The notes under the pieces were generated by a model. The model had not been told where the DNA came from. It saw nothing but the letters and a program-made list of their open reading frames with translations, and ran no database searches. A program made the translations under genes and the position numbers. A stretch of 8,675 bases of DNA from Bacteroidota bacterium (GTDB taxonomy: Bacteria > Bacteroidota > Ignavibacteria > Ignavibacteriales > Melioribacteraceae), in NCBI GenBank assembly GCA_021786655.1, contig JAJYMU010000169.1, positions 1 to 8,675 on the forward strand, written 5' to 3'. Shown piece after piece: positions 1 to 5,703 of the stretch (positions within the stretch are counted from its first letter, which is position 1; each line of letters opens with the position of its first letter).

Positions 1-169
1 AGTAGCGGAATTGAGCCAGAAGATGAAATCCGCCGGTGCCGCCATCAAGTAAATCGATGTTGTCAGGCAATGTCTCGCTTTCCAATCTGCGGACTACCTC
101 AACGCCAGCGCCTTCGTCTTCCATCAAAACGTTTCCGATCCCGAGCACTAAAATTTTTTCATTATTCAT
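1..169 (-). CDS. [NiFe]-hydrogenase maturation endopeptidase (HyaD/HybD/HycI family), N-terminal part only
   Basis: Only the first 56 codons are inside the window; the gene runs off the left edge. The family removes the C-terminal tail of the hydrogenase large subunit once nickel has been inserted, in the cytoplasm. What shows this is the N-terminal signature ILVLGIGNVLMEDEGAGVEV at residues 6-25: a beta strand, the GxGN turn, then the DEGxG segment whose glutamate is a nickel ligand in HybD. It is followed by LDGGT near residue 43, also conserved in the family. The ATG at 167-169 has GGGAAG about 10 bases upstream and a possible promoter at 206-233. The other metal ligands (an Asp and a His further along) lie outside the window. 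The hydrogenase structural genes are not visible here and would be expected to the left or elsewhere. F420-reducing hydrogenase proteases share this start, so the exact subgroup is open. Confidence 0.88.
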   Translation of the reverse strand, partial: MNNEKILVLGIGNVLMEDEGAGVEVVRRLESETLPDNIDLLDGGTGGFHLLAQFRY

Positions 170-205
170 CCGCCGAACTTCCCATCATTGTAATTTTCTG
201 GATAC

Positions 206-233
206 AAGATAAAATAAATCTGCGGCAAGTCAA
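206..233 (-). promoter_or_regulatory. Possible sigma-70-like promoter of the hydrogenase protease gene
   Basis: On the minus strand TTGACT (233-228) is followed after 16 bases by TATCTT (211-206), about 37 bases before the ATG at 169. The -35 box is good (5 of 6), the -10 box mediocre (4 of 6). If the host uses a Bacteroidota-type sigma factor these boxes may not apply. It places the start of the transcript just downstream of the palindrome cluster at 238-424. Confidence 0.35.
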
Positions 234-237
234 CCTC

Positions 238-263
238 TCCCCCTCCTCATTTGAGGAAGGGGA
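238..263. repeat. 26-base intergenic palindrome
   Basis: The left arm TCCCCCTCCTCA and the right arm TGAGGAAGGGGA are complementary except at one position, with TT between them. The C-rich and G-rich arms stand out from the AT-rich surroundings. It lies directly upstream of the predicted promoter of the hydrogenase protease gene and 36 bases from the next palindrome. It looks like a dispersed intergenic repeat (REP-like) rather than a terminator, since neither side has a run of T that fits a neighbouring gene. Copy number elsewhere cannot be judged here. Confidence 0.65.
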
Positions 264-299
264 CAAAGGGCAATGCCGTCAGGTTTAGGTTAATAGACT

Positions 300-315
300 T
301 TGGACTAAAGTCCAA
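300..315. repeat. Perfect palindrome, left outer unit
   Basis: TTGGACT and AGTCCAA flank a two-base AA centre. It is the same motif family as the right outer unit at 407-424, with GGACT in place of GGGCT. Confidence 0.7.
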
Positions 316-334
316 TGAGAACATGTTTGTTTAG

Positions 335-390
335 TAACCCCACGCTTACCCGCTTCGCCTTGCGGCTTACGAGGCGAGAGCGTGGGGTTA
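335..390. repeat. Central long hairpin of the composite element
   Basis: TAACCCCACGCT at 335-346 and AGCGTGGGGTTA at 379-390 are perfect 12-base complementary arms. Inside them TCGCCT (355-360) pairs with AGGCGA (372-377), leaving an 11-base apical loop. The element is clearly richer in GC than its flanks, as is usual for REP-type units. Confidence 0.75.
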
Positions 391-406
391 GAACAAGTAA
401 AAGCTA

Positions 407-424
407 ATAGGGCTTTAGCCCAAT
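407..424. repeat. Palindrome, right outer unit
   Basis: GGGCT (410-414) and AGCCC (417-421) pair around TT, and the outer AT/AT bases pair after one mismatch. On the minus strand it reads GGGCTAAAGCCC, a variant of the left outer unit. Confidence 0.65.
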
Positions 425-546
425 AATTCTTATCCTGACAACATTGGGGATAAAGGGTGTAGTCATAATTTTTTTTTATTGGTCTGGAAATCAACACACA
501 TCTTCAACGAAGTAAAAGCGTTCACTTTGAATTTCTAATACCTCAA

Positions 547-1050
547 TCATTCGATTGCTTGCGACAGCCCGTCCCTCGTTTGTCGCAATTCATTAATTTT
601 TATCACTGAAAAATTGCGGTTCAATTCCTTCAACTCGATGGTCTCCGGCTCAACCGAAGCCAAGCCCTTAATAACTCTCTTTAGTTCATCAATATTCTTT
701 TCCGCCTTCGTTATTATTTCGTCGTGCACGCCTTCATCCTTCATATCCAATACCAGAAGCTGCATTGAAGAAGCCGAGTTTTGAAGAATGTCTTGCATCG
801 TTCGTATCGTCGCGGTAAATATTTCGATTCTTTCATTAGTAATTTCTTTTTTCATCATTCTATGCAGCAGCCAAGCTCCCAATAAAATAATAATCGTAGT
901 AGGAATCGTCCAATAAATTTTTTTGTATTCCAAATACTTAAAGAAACTGAGAACGGGATAAATATCGAGAACTAGATTCAAGAACAACGTAATGAGAACC
1001 GCTATGGAAATAATGATCAATACAACTGAACTTTTTTTGAATAATTTCAT
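547..1050 (-). CDS. Two-TM membrane protein with cytoplasmic helical, kinase-dimerisation-like region
   Basis: A 167-residue protein. Residues about 8-29 and 46-65 are strongly hydrophobic and should form two membrane helices with a short periplasmic turn between them. MKKE follows the second, which puts the rest in the cytoplasm. Residues about 70-130 are predicted long helices with heptad-like spacing (RIEIFTATIRTMQDILQNSA and then the stretch around residues 109-131). This two-helix hairpin resembles the dimerisation region of sensor kinases, but there is no phosphoacceptor histidine in the expected place and no HATPase domain. The ATG at 1050 is supported by AGAAGGT about 5 bases upstream. 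It lies 450 bases downstream of the sensor kinase on the same strand, so a link to that signalling protein is possible but unproven. I do not recognise a named family with certainty. Confidence 0.82.
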   Translation of the reverse strand: MKLFKKSSVVLIIISIAVLITLFLNLVLDIYPVLSFFKYLEYKKIYWTIPTTIIILLGAWLLHRMMKKEITNERIEIFTATIRTMQDILQNSASSMQLLVLDMKDEGVHDEIITKAEKNIDELKRVIKGLASVEPETIELKELNRNFSVIKINELRQTRDGLSQAIE

Positions 1051-1500
1051 TGAGCACCTTCTTTCACCTAGAAAAGATTTCTGCCAGAATTTTGTTTACA
1101 TCTTCCCCCGGTTCACTTGAATCGGTTAATTACTTTGACAATAATGAATCAAAAAAATGACTCAGCTTTGAAGTGTTAACCTAACAACATCATTTAGACG
1201 TTGGGATAAAAGGGAAACTTCTCCTCGCGCTCTTATAGAATTAAGATCATCTGCTAAACGCTGAACTATCGCGGCAGCGACTCTTAATATTCGGCTAGGT
1301 TCTATTTTTTTTGCAGTTAAAACTATAATTCAATGGAATCATTTCACAAAAATTAAAATAATGAAAGACATACTTCTCTGCAAATAAGAACTTTGACTAT
1401 AGAAAGCATTACTCTTAAAAATTTATTCTCTATTAGTATTACATCCGCCACGTTTTCGGAAGTTCACTGGTATTGTAAATATAAAGTTTATGATGCAGTG
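1051..1500. other. 450-base intergenic stretch
   Basis: AT-rich sequence between the sensor kinase stop and the start of the two-TM protein. The only notable content is the open minus-strand frame at 1162-1329. I see no convincing rho-independent terminator after the kinase, no tRNA-like fold and no strong promoter boxes, although the two-TM gene presumably has a promoter around 1080-1160. Confidence 0.5.
1162..1329 (-). pseudogene. Open frame of 55 codons without a normal start, possible gene remnant
   Basis: Between in-frame TGA codons the minus strand encodes a helix-friendly, Arg/Leu/Val/Ala-rich peptide, for example RILRVAAAIVQRLADDLNSI then RARGEVSLLSQRLNDVVRLT and LQS before the stop at 1162-1164. 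The segment is visibly less AT-rich than its flanks. No ATG, GTG or TTG lies in frame, so it is not a complete gene as it stands; it could be the 3' end of a decayed gene. The amphipathic pattern suggests a coiled coil. An open frame of this length can also occur by chance. Confidence 0.25.
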
Positions 1501-3972
1501 TTACGCGCGGTGCGAATGCTGAAACGGATGCTTGCTTAAGAACGTTAATGTGAACGTACTTCCTTTACCTTTCTTTGATTCTACAGAAATTGCAGCTCTA
1601 TTCAGTTCGCAGTATTTCTTAACGAGAGATAGCCCTAAACCATTTCCTTCGTACCGTCTGGAATATCCTCTTTCTTCTTGCATAAACGGTTCGAACATTT
1701 GCGTCATAAATTCCTTAGACATTCCAATGCCGGTGTCGGAAATAACTACACGCACATTTTGCTCGACGTCCATGTCAATTGTTACGTTTACGCTTCCTTG
1801 ATTGGTATATTTTATTGCGTTATCAATCAGATTGGCAAATATTTGCTGAACACTATATTTATCGGCAATCACAACCGGTTCGGATAAAACGCAAGCGTAG
1901 TTTAACTTTAGTCCCGCCGTTTGCACCTGGCTATAGTATTCTGTAAGAATGCTATTCATTACATCCTTATTAAGATCAACTTTATCCCAGGTCGGTTGGT
2001 AACTCCCTATTTGAATCTCTGAAGCATTCAAAATCAAATCGACCGTCCTGATTAGTCTTCTGCCGGCAGAATCAATTCCGTTGAAATATGAAGCGAGTCG
2101 CGAATAAAGTTTTTCATCCAGTTCATCTTTGATAATGTTAACCATGTTTAATGTTACATTCATTGGCGATCTAATCTCGTGAGACATTTGCGCAAGAAAC
2201 TCTGTTTTGAGTTCATTGGATTGTTCTGCTTTCTCTTTTGCATTAATTAAATCTTCGCGCGCACGCTTCGCCTCCGTAATATCAGTTGCAACGCCTATTA
2301 GAGCCAGCGGATTTCCTTTAACATCCTTAATTACCGAGGTAGAGAGAAAAACGGGAAATTCAGAACCATCTTTCCTTCTATTAGTTAGTTCACCTTTCCA
2401 TCCGCCTAATATTGATTTGTCTAAAATCTCTTGCTGCATATCCTGATTGGATAACGACCTGGGTTGCACAACAGTAATATTCTTACCAATTAATTCTTCC
2501 TTACTAAATCCGTATGTCTTAAGAAATGAATCGTTAACAAAAAGTACATTGTTGTTTATATCAGTTATGGAAACGCATTCGCTGATACTCTCTAGTGAAT
2601 GAGCGAGCAGCCTAATTTCTTGTTCTGCTTTTATTCGTTCGGTGATATCGTGAGCAACGCCTTGCAGTCCAATTACTTTTCCATTTTCAATAATAGGGTT
2701 TTCGAAAACTTCCAGCGTAAGAAGATGACCGTCGGCATGCCGGATTTCCAGCAGTATAGGTGTATCACTAAATTCACCTTTCAAGTGCGCATAGGTCAGT
2801 TTTCTAGCTTCATTATTAATCTCAGCATCTGTTGTAAACCAGTCTCTGTTTCCGAGCCACTGTTCTACTGAATACCCGGTAATTTTTTGAACCGTTGGAG
2901 AGAGATAAGTATTGTTTGCATTTTGATCTTGAGTATAGAAGAATAAATGAGGTGTTCCTTCCACAATAACACGCATTCTTTGTTCGTTTAAACGCAGAGC
3001 TTGTTCCGTCAATTTGCGTTCGGTAACATCGAACAGACATCCGCGGACTATTCTTCCTTTACCTTCCGTGTCGCGCTCGATAATTTGACCCGTTACCATT
3101 AACCAATGAATCGACTTATCAGGGTAGATCACGCGAAAATCATATTTGTATTCGTTCGGACCGCCGGGTGCAACTGATTTCTCAATTATTTTATTTGGAA
3201 ATTCGCGGTCATCAGGATGAACTGCGTCAAGAAATGTTTCGATACTCCACCTTCTCTGCCTTTTAAGACCGTAAAGCCTATCATGATTATTAGAACGTGC
3301 CATGCTATTGGTCGCAAAATCATATTCCCAAACCGCCACATCTGCCAGTTCGGTTGCTAACCGTAATCGTTCTTCGCTATCTGCAAGAAGTTTTGTGCTG
3401 TGATTTTTTCTTTCTTGATCTAAAAGAAGAAGGCCCAAAATGATTGTCGAGCTAACATAGATCAGTATGATTGAAACGAAAAGCTTAACGAAAACACTCC
3501 AAAAATAATTGCTTGGAAGAGTCACCATAAGTAATATCATTGCAAGATGAACCGATAAGCCGAGCAGAAAAAGAATTTTCAAGTTTACATCTATAAACTT
3601 CTTCTCCCGGAGACGAAAAAAAACGAGTCCAATAATTGCAGAAGCGGCTATAACGGACGAGCCCATTACAACGCCCGCGCCGCCCAAATAAATTCTGTAT
3701 GCTAAAGCGATGACGGATGTGATAATTGTAGCAACGGGACCAAGGAACAATGCTTCAACGCTGATGATTACCGATCTGCCGTCAAAAATAATTCCCGGGA
3801 TAAATGTATATGGGAAACTCATGCCAACGACGGTAACAATTCCGAAAAGAATGCCGATAGAAATTTTACCTGGGTATTTTTCTTTGGGAACTACTCTTTC
3901 AAGGTAAGTGCTAAGTACACTAAGTGAAATTAGAAGAGCAAAATTTAGAAACAAATCTTTTAACATTACCAT
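1501..3972 (-). CDS. Membrane sensor histidine kinase: LytS-type 5TMR, three PAS domains, HisKA, HATPase
   Basis: An 823-residue sensor kinase. Residues about 5-185 form the multi-helix 5TM-5TMR_LYT sensor, recognisable from the GIIFDGRSVIISVEALFLGP segment (60-79) and the AYRIYLGGAG segment (91-100). Three PAS domains follow at about 198-322, 332-446 and 455-570; each ends in the typical D[VI]TE motif (DVTERK, DITERI, DITEAK) and the first is PAS_3-like with HPDD at 252-255. A short coiled linker leads to HisKA with the phosphoacceptor His598 in MSHEIRSP. The HATPase domain shows the N box (NLIDN, Asn718), G1 box (DTGIG, 746-750), F box (FEPF, 760-763) and G2 box (GNGLG, 776-780), so catalysis should be intact. 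There is no receiver domain, and no response regulator gene is nearby, making it an orphan kinase. ATG codons at 3972 and 3966 are both possible; neither has a strong Shine-Dalgarno sequence. The ligand is unknown. Confidence 0.95.
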   Translation of the reverse strand: MVMLKDLFLNFALLISLSVLSTYLERVVPKEKYPGKISIGILFGIVTVVGMSFPYTFIPGIIFDGRSVIISVEALFLGPVATIITSVIALAYRIYLGGAGVVMGSSVIAASAIIGLVFFRLREKKFIDVNLKILFLLGLSVHLAMILLMVTLPSNYFWSVFVKLFVSIILIYVSSTIILGLLLLDQERKNHSTKLLADSEERLRLATELADVAVWEYDFATNSMARSNNHDRLYGLKRQRRWSIETFLDAVHPDDREFPNKIIEKSVAPGGPNEYKYDFRVIYPDKSIHWLMVTGQIIERDTEGKGRIVRGCLFDVTERKLTEQALRLNEQRMRVIVEGTPHLFFYTQDQNANNTYLSPTVQKITGYSVEQWLGNRDWFTTDAEINNEARKLTYAHLKGEFSDTPILLEIRHADGHLLTLEVFENPIIENGKVIGLQGVAHDITERIKAEQEIRLLAHSLESISECVSITDINNNVLFVNDSFLKTYGFSKEELIGKNITVVQPRSLSNQDMQQEILDKSILGGWKGELTNRRKDGSEFPVFLSTSVIKDVKGNPLALIGVATDITEAKRAREDLINAKEKAEQSNELKTEFLAQMSHEIRSPMNVTLNMVNIIKDELDEKLYSRLASYFNGIDSAGRRLIRTVDLILNASEIQIGSYQPTWDKVDLNKDVMNSILTEYYSQVQTAGLKLNYACVLSEPVVIADKYSVQQIFANLIDNAIKYTNQGSVNVTIDMDVEQNVRVVISDTGIGMSKEFMTQMFEPFMQEERGYSRRYEGNGLGLSLVKKYCELNRAAISVESKKGKGSTFTLTFLSKHPFQHSHRA

Positions 3973-4049
3973 ACTTCAAAGCCGCTGACATTAAGAAATC
4001 CCCAACTAATTCTAAAACATTTTTGTCATAAGAATAACTCATTAAAACG

Positions 4050-4078
4050 TTGATTTTGAGTTAATAGTAATATATAAA
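4050..4078 (+). promoter_or_regulatory. Possible promoter of the small plus-strand ORF
   Basis: TTGATT (4050-4055) and TATAAA (4073-4078) are separated by 17 bases, the standard sigma-70 spacing. A transcript would begin near 4085 and reach the GTG start at 4118 after about 33 bases. The AT-rich surroundings make a chance match fairly likely. Confidence 0.4.
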
Positions 4079-4117
4079 ATTTGATCGCTGAAAACTAAAT
4101 GATAGTCGGGGAGTGAT

Positions 4118-4264
4118 GTGAGGCGGCAATTAAAACTTAAAGCTACTGCTTTTTTCTTATTGGGAACAGTTTGTACCTTCTGCGTAAATTCAATCGTAAC
4201 AGCGCACGTCTATTTCCAGAATAACTTCAATTTCGACAATCGGAACTTTCCAATTATGCAATGA
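4118..4264 (+). CDS. Small predicted secreted or membrane protein, 48 residues
   Basis: An open frame beginning with GTG, preceded by GGGGAG at 4108-4113 (4-base spacing, slightly short) and by an in-frame stop at 4103-4105, so GTG is the only normal start at this end of the frame. The peptide starts with the basic MRRQLKLK, continues with the hydrophobic ATAFFLLGTVCTFCVN, and then has a polar tail rich in Asn and Phe ending in FPIMQ. That is the layout of a Sec signal peptide (with a possible cleavage after SIVTA) or of a single membrane helix. It is the only likely gene on the plus strand and its stop lies 8 bases from the stop of the convergent lipoprotein gene. A possible promoter is at 4050-4078. 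No family is recognised; it could also be the surviving 5' end of a longer lost exported protein. Confidence 0.5.
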   Translation: MRRQLKLKATAFFLLGTVCTFCVNSIVTAHVYFQNNFNFDNRNFPIMQ

Positions 4265-4272
4265 ATTATTTT

Positions 4273-4575
4273 TTAACAAACTTTCTTTTTTCTTCTGCTG
4301 GCAGAGCATCCGCCGCCAAGCGGCATGCTAACGCCAAGCAAAAAACCAAGATTATACCACGCGCCGTTATTATAGACGGCGTAAACTGCAACTTTAGCAT
4401 CGAACAAAGAAATTATAAAACTTACCGGCGCAATCATTCCATGCCATAACCCGTACCAGAAACCTACCTGCTGAATATCTTTTGAGTATTCATATTGGAT
4501 TGCATCTGCACAGCCGCTGAGCAGAAGAACTAAAACCACCGCGACAAACGAAACCAAAAATTTTTTGTAAGTCAT
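4273..4575 (-). CDS. Small lipoprotein-signal membrane protein of unknown function
   Basis: A 100-residue protein. The N-terminus MTYKK is followed by a hydrophobic stretch and the lipobox LSGC, so Cys22 is the likely lipidated residue after signal peptidase II cleavage. The mature part contains GFWYGLWHGMIAP at about 38-50 and a second hydrophobic segment around 72-88 (YNLGFLLG), with a conserved-looking Asn/Gly/Trp/Tyr turn between them. I recognise this GLWHG pattern from small uncharacterised bacterial proteins but can give no function. The C-terminus is basic (RRKKKVC). The ATG is strongly supported by GGAGG (4583-4587) seven bases upstream. It follows the methyltransferase-like gene by about 40 bases on the same strand and probably shares its transcript. 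A mature protein with two membrane-like segments behind a lipobox is somewhat unusual. Confidence 0.85.
   Translation of the reverse strand: MTYKKFLVSFVAVVLVLLLSGCADAIQYEYSKDIQQVGFWYGLWHGMIAPVSFIISLFDAKVAVYAVYNNGAWYNLGFLLGVSMPLGGGCSASRRKKKVC
4294..4328. repeat. Two adjacent hairpins inside the 3' end of the lipoprotein gene
   Basis: TCTGC and GCAGA pair around TG at 4294-4305. Next to it GCATCCGC (4306-4313) pairs with GCGGCATGC (4320-4328) apart from one bulged base, with a six-base loop. The segment is much richer in GC than its surroundings. It could stabilise the 3' end of the transcript or be part of a repeat; no T-run follows directly on either strand, so a classic terminator is not supported. 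Confidence 0.4.
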
Positions 4576-4615
4576 GTTACATCCTCCAATATTCTAAAGC
4601 TAATTGTCTATACAG

Positions 4616-5143
4616 TTATATCCACCGCCGCACTGAAGCGCAATACCGTTCATATTTTTCTGCGAAGACTTCCTTCAGTTTGCTTTCTTCTAGTGGAATT
4701 ACAACCCAATTTATATAAGCCAACGTAAACGGCAAAACTACCAGCGGCCATATTTGAGCGAGCATTCCCGCTTCTCCAAGATATGCAAGTGTAAGACTAA
4801 CATACATCGGGTTGCGGCTGAACCTGTATGGTCCCCAAGTTACGAGCATTGCAGATTTTTCACCCGGAGTTGTAGTTGTGTGCGCCTTATGAAATATGAA
4901 CAGACTCCATCCCGCATTCACACCACTAATTGTAAACAATACAATGCCGCAAATTAAACTGAGTCGTCTTAACTCTTCAGATACTGAATCAGGTCGAAAA
5001 AGAAATTGCAGTCCAACACCTACAAGGTACGCCAGAACAAAAACCCACGGAACAGGAACGCGCAAAAGAAGACGAACATGATTACCGGAATTTTTCACTT
5101 CGTTTCTATTTAAGTTCATCTTCTTATTGTCCGCCTTTTTCAT
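4616..5143 (-). CDS. Isoprenylcysteine carboxyl methyltransferase-like (ICMT/PEMT family) membrane methyltransferase
   Basis: An integral membrane protein with about four hydrophobic segments. The C-terminal half carries the family signature GPYRFSRNPMY followed by a membrane pair, then VIPLEESKLKEVFAEKYERY, the EE...F...Y..Y segment that helps bind S-adenosylmethionine in this family. Bacterial members methylate small or lipid-like substrates; the substrate here cannot be told from sequence. The frame is open back to a TTG at 5221 that directly follows a stop, but those extra 26 residues are basic and unlike the family, so I take the ATG at 5143. Another ATG at 5119, preceded at some distance by GGCGGA, would give 167 residues and is equally reasonable. 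The gene is 40 bases upstream of the lipoprotein gene. Confidence 0.88.
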   Translation of the reverse strand: MKKADNKKMNLNRNEVKNSGNHVRLLLRVPVPWVFVLAYLVGVGLQFLFRPDSVSEELRRLSLICGIVLFTISGVNAGWSLFIFHKAHTTTTPGEKSAMLVTWGPYRFSRNPMYVSLTLAYLGEAGMLAQIWPLVVLPFTLAYINWVVIPLEESKLKEVFAEKYERYCASVRRWI

Positions 5144-5263
5144 TCTAATTTGAAAATTGTTAATGCCGATTCGACGATTGAAACTCCGGAAAAATATTTT
5201 CCGGTTCCAGTCCGTATTCAATTATAGAAATTAATTTCATCTTCAATTTTACTTCGCAATAAA

Positions 5264-5617
5264 TTAAACATAATGTGCATATGCCCTCGTAACTTTTCCT
5301 TCTTCGTTGAAATGAAAAACTTCTGCCGATGGACCTCGGACACCATTGTAGTATAAGGTGACACTGTTTACGCCAACAAGCGTGGCAACTAATTCAAAAT
5401 GAAGAGTTGGATTTAATTGGAGAGCCTTAGCCCAATATGCGCCGATAGCTTCCTTGCCTTTTAATGTCCCCGACGCTTCACCGGTAACTTTAATGATTAC
5501 CGGTGATGACATTTCAAAATCGTCGGTATAGTGCAAGAGAACGCGATCAAGATCATGCTTATTCCATGAATCTATCCAATCAATTGCAAAATGTTCAGCG
5601 AATGTTTTATCGATCAT
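5264..5617 (-). CDS. NTF2/SnoaL-like family protein
   Basis: A 117-residue cone-shaped alpha+beta barrel of the NTF2-like superfamily. Visible marks are the helix with WIDSWNKHDLDRVLLHYTDD (about 14-33), the F-E-M-x-S-P strand, KGKEAIGAYWAKAL (about 53-66), and the final strands with the VFHFNEEGKVTRAYAHY segment that is typical of SnoaL-like proteins. Members include polyketide cyclases, ketosteroid isomerases and many small putative enzymes or binding proteins; which reaction applies is unknown. The ATG is preceded by AAAGG at five bases. It lies 86 bases from the DinB-like gene and 120 bases before the ICMT-like gene, all on one strand. Length is usual for the family and nothing is broken. 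Confidence 0.88.
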   Translation of the reverse strand: MIDKTFAEHFAIDWIDSWNKHDLDRVLLHYTDDFEMSSPVIIKVTGEASGTLKGKEAIGAYWAKALQLNPTLHFELVATLVGVNSVTLYYNGVRGPSAEVFHFNEEGKVTRAYAHYV

Positions 5618-5703
5618 GTTTACCTTTCATGTATTACCTTTAAGCGGACGCCAATTAGTATCCGCATTTAAAATTAAAACTCAGTTCGGAATCGTTCAGA
5701 TAA

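Larger units (their letters stand above)
300..424. repeat. Composite palindromic element, MITE/REP-like (about 125 bases)
   Basis: Three inverted repeats sit in a row, and the outer two are variants of one another: TTGGACTAAAGTCCAA at 300-315, a long hairpin at 335-390, and GGGCTTTAGCCC at 410-421 (GGGCTAAAGCCC on the other strand). The connecting sequences between each outer palindrome and the central TAACCCCACGCT arms are also loosely alike when one side is reverse complemented. The whole block can therefore fold back on itself. No transposase or open reading frame with a believable protein is inside. A non-autonomous mobile or REP-type element fits best; a structured RNA is the alternative. 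The stretch 425-546 between it and the next gene holds only AT-rich sequence. Confidence 0.6.

Noticed and set aside
70..288. Plus-strand open frame of 72 codons at the left end
   Set aside because: It runs antisense to the hydrogenase maturation protease, whose protein sequence is clearly real, and its own composition is not protein-like.
285..497. Minus-strand open frame of 70 codons across the palindromes
   Set aside because: Its sequence is dictated by the inverted repeats at 300-424, has no family features and no clear ribosome site.
2822..3040. Minus-strand frame of 72 codons inside the kinase gene, and several plus-strand frames there
   Set aside because: They overlap the PAS-domain coding sequence of the sensor kinase in other frames and show no independent signals.
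4261..4449. Plus-strand frame of 62 codons starting with ATG at 4261
   Set aside because: It is antisense to the lipoprotein gene, which has a strong GGAGG site and lipobox; the frame has no ribosome site of its own.
5144..5221. TTG-initiated N-terminal extension of the ICMT-like protein
   Set aside because: The TTG directly follows a stop codon, and the 26 extra residues are basic and do not resemble the family; the ATG at 5143 or 5119 is more credible.
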